Source of the DNA: Mortierella sp. BCC40632
Taxonomy: Eukaryota > Mortierellomycota > Mortierellomycetes > Mortierellales > Mortierellaceae
Assembly (NCBI GenBank): GCA_011634665.1
Contig: WAEK01000006.1
Location: forward strand, 763,001-827,000
DNA length: 64,000 nucleotides
Direction: 5' to 3'
The notes beneath the pieces were generated by a model. That model saw nothing but the letters and a program-made list of their open reading frames with translations. It did no database searches and was not told where the DNA came from. The position numbers and the translations under genes were made by a program. Below, one piece after another: positions 60,801-64,000 of this stretch. How positions within the stretch are numbered: position 1 is the stretch's first letter; the number at the start of each line of letters is the position of its first letter.

Positions 60801-63800
60801 TGGCGTGATCTATGTCACCCAGCTTCTCTACAACAGCGAGACCCGTGTGTACTACGTGTATGTCCGCTGGGGTGAGAGCGAGTACGTCCTTGATGGACCT
60901 CACGAGACCATCGAGTCCGCCAAGTCCGCTTTCCAGGTCACCTACCAGGAGCGATTCGGAGTCACTTGGGAGAAGCGTGAGACCACTGTCAGCGGTAAGT
61001 TTACAATGCTATTTCTCTCTCTCTCTCGGATATATTTATTATTGTGTTCGTTGATTCTGATTCTTTAATTTCTTCCTCCATTTCTAGAACGCTGGTCGTA
61101 CGAAGTCAAGACCTACGAGGAGATCCAGGAGATCGAGGAGGTTGAGGAGATCGTCGAGGAATCCCAGGTCGAGATCATCCTTGCTCAGGAGAAGGAGATT
61201 AAGGCCGAGAAGAAGGAGACCGAGATCACCGAGAAGGTCATTACCAAGGAGACTGGCGTTGTCTGCAAGCCTGCTGTCACCAAGGAGACTTCGTGGTTCC
61301 GCCGTGTTGCCTCTGGTGCAGGTGCTATTGCCGCCGGTGCCTTGACTCAGGTCGATGGTGTCTGGAAGCGCACTGTCGAGGTCGTCAACACTCGCAAGGC
61401 CAAGGTCGACCACGTCTGCCCCATCGCCAAGAAGTCCTTCGTGTACTACGATGAGGAGGTCTATGACAGTGTCCTTGTTGAGAAGTCGACTGGCGTCACA
61501 TATGTCACTCAGCTCATCTACAACAGCGAGACCCGTGCGTACTACGTGTATGTCCGCTGGGGTGAGAGCGACTACAAGCTCGATGGACCTCATGAGACCA
61601 TTGAGTCCGCCAAGTCCGCCTTCCAGGTTACCTACCAGGAGCGCTTCGGTGTTACTTGGGAGCAGCGTGAGACCACCGTCAGCGGTAAGTATTTGAAAAA
61701 ATCATGATTAACTAGAATTGTGCCATCGATTTTTCTTGTTCAGATATACTAATCTATCGTCCAATTTACACATCGATTAATAGAACAATGGTCATATGAA
61801 GTCCAGACCTACGAGACCTACGAAGAGATCGAGGAGATTGAGGAGATCGTCGAGGAGACCGAGGTCAAGGAAATCCTTGCTCGCGAACAGGTCGTTGTCG
61901 TTGATGGCAAGATCACCAAGACCGAGACTTCCACCATTGAGACCACCGAGGAGGTTGCCGTTGAGCACGTCACCGAGGAGGTTGTCGTCAAGGAGGACGT
62001 CCAGGTTGTCGTTGAGAAGAAGACTGATGTCGAGATCGAGGTTGTTGAAGTTGAGGAGAAGACCAAGGTCGAGAAGGAGGTCGAAGTCACCGAGAAGGTC
62101 ATCACCAAGGAGACTGGCGTTGTCTGCAAGCCTGCCGTCACCAAGGAGACTTCATGGTTCCGCCGCGTTGCCTCTGGCGCTGGAGCTATTGCCGCCGGTG
62201 CCTTGACTCAGGTCGATGGCGTCTGGAAGCGCACTGTCGAGGTCATCAACACTCGCAAGGCCAAGGTTGACCATGTCTGCCCCATCGCCAAGAAGTCCTT
62301 CGTGTACTACGATGAGGAGGTCTATGACAGTGTCCTTGTTGAGAAGTCGACTGGCGTCACATATGTCACTCAGCTCATCTACAACAGCGAGACCCGTGCG
62401 TACTACGTGTATGTCCGCTGGGGTGAGAGCGACTACAAGCTCGATGGACCTCATGAGACCATTGAGTCCGCCAAGTCCGCCTTCCAGGTTACCTACCAGG
62501 AGCGCTTCGGTGTCACTTGGGAGCAGCGTGAGACCACCGTCAGCGGTAAGTTTGCTTTGAGTTATTTAGTATCCATTCAAAATTGTTCTATGTTGAACCT
62601 GTTGAAATTAATCCGCTATATTTTGATCCGCCTCTATTAGAACAATGGTCATATGAAGTCCAGACCTACGAGACCTACGAAGAGATCGAGGAGATCGAGG
62701 AGATCGTCGAGGAGACCGAGATCAAGGAGATCCTTGCTCGCGAGGAGATCGTTGTCGTTGATGGCAAGATCACCAAGACCGAGACTTCCACCATTGAGAC
62801 CACCGAGGAGGTTGCCGTTGAGCACGTCACCGAGGAGGTTGTCGTCAAGGAGGACGTCCAGGTTGTCGTTGAGAAGAAGACTGATGTCGAGATCGAGGTT
62901 GTTGAAGTTGAGGAGAAGACCAAGGTCGAGAAGGAGGTCGAAGTCACCGAGAAGGTCATCACCAAGGAGACTGGCGTTGTCTGCAAGCCTGCCGTCACCA
63001 AGGAGACTTCATGGTTCCGCCGCGTTGCCTCTGGTGCTGGAGCTATTGCCGCCGGTGCCTTGACTCAGGTCGATGGCGTCTGGAAGCGCACTGTCGAGGT
63101 CATCAACACTCGCAAGGCCAAGGTTGACCATGTCTGCCCCATCGCCAAGAAGTCCTTCGTGTACTACGATGAGGAGGTCTATGACAGTGTCCTTGTTGAG
63201 AAGTCGACTGGCGTCACATATGTCACTCAGCTCATCTACAACAGCGAGACCCGTGCGTACTACGTGTATGTCCGCTGGGGTGAGAGCGACTACAAGCTCG
63301 ATGGACCTCACGAGACCATCGAATCTGCCAAGTCCGCCTTCCAGGTTACTTACCAGGAGCGCTTCGGTGTTACTTGGGAGCAGCGCGAGACCACCGTCAG
63401 CGGTAAATATTTGAAAAAACCATTATGATTAGTTGGATTCGTGTCATCTGGGTTTATCGCACCAATTTACTAATTTATGATTCAATTTACACATCAATTA
63501 ATAGAACAATGGACCTACGAGGTTCAGACCTACGAGACCTACGAAGAGCTCGAGGAGATTGAGGAGATCGTCGAGGAGACTGAGGTCAAGACCATCCTTG
63601 CTCGTGAGCAGGAGGTTGTTGTTGGAGGCAAGACCATTGAAACCACCACAGCCACCATTGAGACCAAGGAGGAGGTCGCAGTCGAGGAGATCACCAAGGA
63701 GACTAAGATCGTTGTTGATGAGGAGACCAAGGTCGAGGTTGAGAAGGTCGAGATCACCAAGGAGACCGGCGTTGTTGCCCAGCCTGCTGTCTCCAAGGGA

Positions 63801-64000
63801 TCTTCTTGGTTCCGTCGTGCCATCACTGGCACCGGTGCTGCTGTCATTGGAGGTGTCGCCGTCGTTGCCGTTGCTGGTGCTGCCGTTGTTCACGGAGCTG
63901 GTCACGTCGCCTCCGGTGCTGGCCATGTTGCCTCTGGCGCCCTTGAGAAGGTTGACGGAGTCTGGAAGCGCACTGTCCAGGTCCTCACCACTCGCAAGGC
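51065..64000 (+). CDS. Giant beta-trefoil / WGR repeat protein, 3' end outside window
   Basis: Reconstructed exons: 51065-51344, 51817-51869, 52015-52165, 52319-52630, 52738-52790, 52879-53035, 53157-53225, 53323-53636, 53813-53966, 54085-54147, 54272-54591, 54689-54842, 54925-55464, 55572-55931, 56025-56207, 56312-56848, 56943-57071, 57181-57476, 57558-57693, 57788-57856, 57952-58755, 58842-59375, 59473-60117, 60215-60994, 61088-61684, 61784-62545, 62641-63402, 63505-64000+. Every junction keeps frame; more than 3,236 codons. Residues 18-1443 hold eight beta-trefoil units (WFYIKSxxSGLVLDxE; LLELQLWRYxxGYIINRRTG; QQW). After about 1444 come tandem WGR-like modules (CPIAKKSFVYYDEEVYD; YYVYVRWGESDYKLDGP; FGVTWEQRE), eight complete in the window. 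No signal peptide is seen, so the protein is probably intracellular. Codon use is strongly biased and the leader A-rich, suggesting high expression. Function is unknown: trefoils often bind glycans, WGR domains nucleic acid. The intron 1 and 5 donors are GC. Confidence 0.85.
54237..54258 (+). repeat. (ATA)n tract in intron 10 of the giant gene
   Basis: AATAATAATAATAATAATAAT just upstream of the exon 11 acceptor (54270-54271). It is one of the few AT-type microsatellites in the window. Confidence 0.85.
57952..64000 (+). repeat. Tandem WGR-like module array on symmetric exons, 21-28
   Basis: Exon 21 holds two modules. Exons 22-27 hold one each, and exon 28 is cut by the window end before its WGR core. 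Every exon starts and ends in phase 1 (the intron follows the first base of a Gly, Ser or Glu codon), so copies can be added or lost without a frameshift. Exon lengths are 804, 534, 645, 780, 597, 762 and 762. Exons 26 and 27 are near-identical, 28 matches 24, and the cores of 22 and 23 differ by very few bases. Each module from exon 23 on begins with an acidic repeat (EEIEEIEEIVEETEV), then a Lys/Glu/Val-rich stretch, SWFRR, a Gly/Ala-rich hydrophobic segment and the WGR core. Confidence 0.9.

Noticed and set aside
60269..60808. Arg/Ser/Pro-rich plus-strand frames in the WGR exons
   Set aside because: They are frame-shifted readings of the acidic repeat region, with no acceptor or donor in that frame.

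Overview
The window is nuclear DNA of a filamentous fungus. Its genes are split by short spliceosomal introns (GT..AG, mostly 60-250 nt), coding DNA strongly prefers C- and G-ending codons, promoters are TATA-like with CT-rich leaders, and intergenic and intronic DNA is full of long mononucleotide runs and (CT/GA)n microsatellites. The gene content (AUR1-type inositol phosphorylceramide synthase, VNX1-type cation/H+ exchanger, secreted chitinases) and the repeat style suggest an early-diverging zygomycete-grade fungus, possibly Mortierellomycotina. That placement is inference. No rRNA, tRNA, CRISPR array or intact transposon was seen.

Layout. 1-7.4 kb: no intact gene; a decayed ORF relic and a 90-bp-arm inverted repeat. 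7.5-15.9 kb: three secreted-hydrolase genes on the + strand: GH20 beta-N-acetylhexosaminidase (3 exons), GH18 chitinase with a C-terminal chitin-binding module (3 exons), and a pepsin-like aspartic protease (1 exon). The first two together would turn chitin into GlcNAc. 16.2-19.8 kb (-): a two-exon gene that joins a PARP catalytic domain (H-Y-E triad present) to a RING finger and a Deltex C-terminal (DTC) domain. 20-23.8 kb: noncoding, with a minisatellite. 23.9-24.6 kb (+): a small three-exon gene resembling proteinase-B-inhibitor/I9 proteins. 24.8-28 kb (-): an ORF relic, a hypothetical gene with its own TATA-like box, and a Gly/Asn-rich ORF with one in-frame stop. 31.3-33.2 kb (-): AUR1-type synthase. 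36.0-37.8 kb (-): MOCS1A/MoaA molybdenum-cofactor enzyme (5 exons). 39.1-42.9 kb (+): VNX1-like exchanger (6 exons). 42.9-51.1 kb: an 8-kb microsatellite-rich region with no recognisable gene.

51.1 kb to the window end (+): one giant gene, reconstructed here as 28 exons (more than 3,236 codons, running off the window). The first 20 exons encode eight beta-trefoil (ricin-B-like) units. From exon 21 onward it encodes tandem WGR-like modules on symmetric phase-1 exons, separated by acidic/basic strand- or coil-like segments and small Gly/Ala-rich hydrophobic segments. Nearly identical exons and even introns show recent duplication.

The two unusual objects are the PARP-RING-DTC fusion, which puts on one chain the two activities that human PARP9 and DTX3L bring together as partners, and the beta-trefoil/WGR giant. 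Exon structures were derived by hand from splice consensus, reading-frame continuity and repeat homology; no transcript or database evidence was available.
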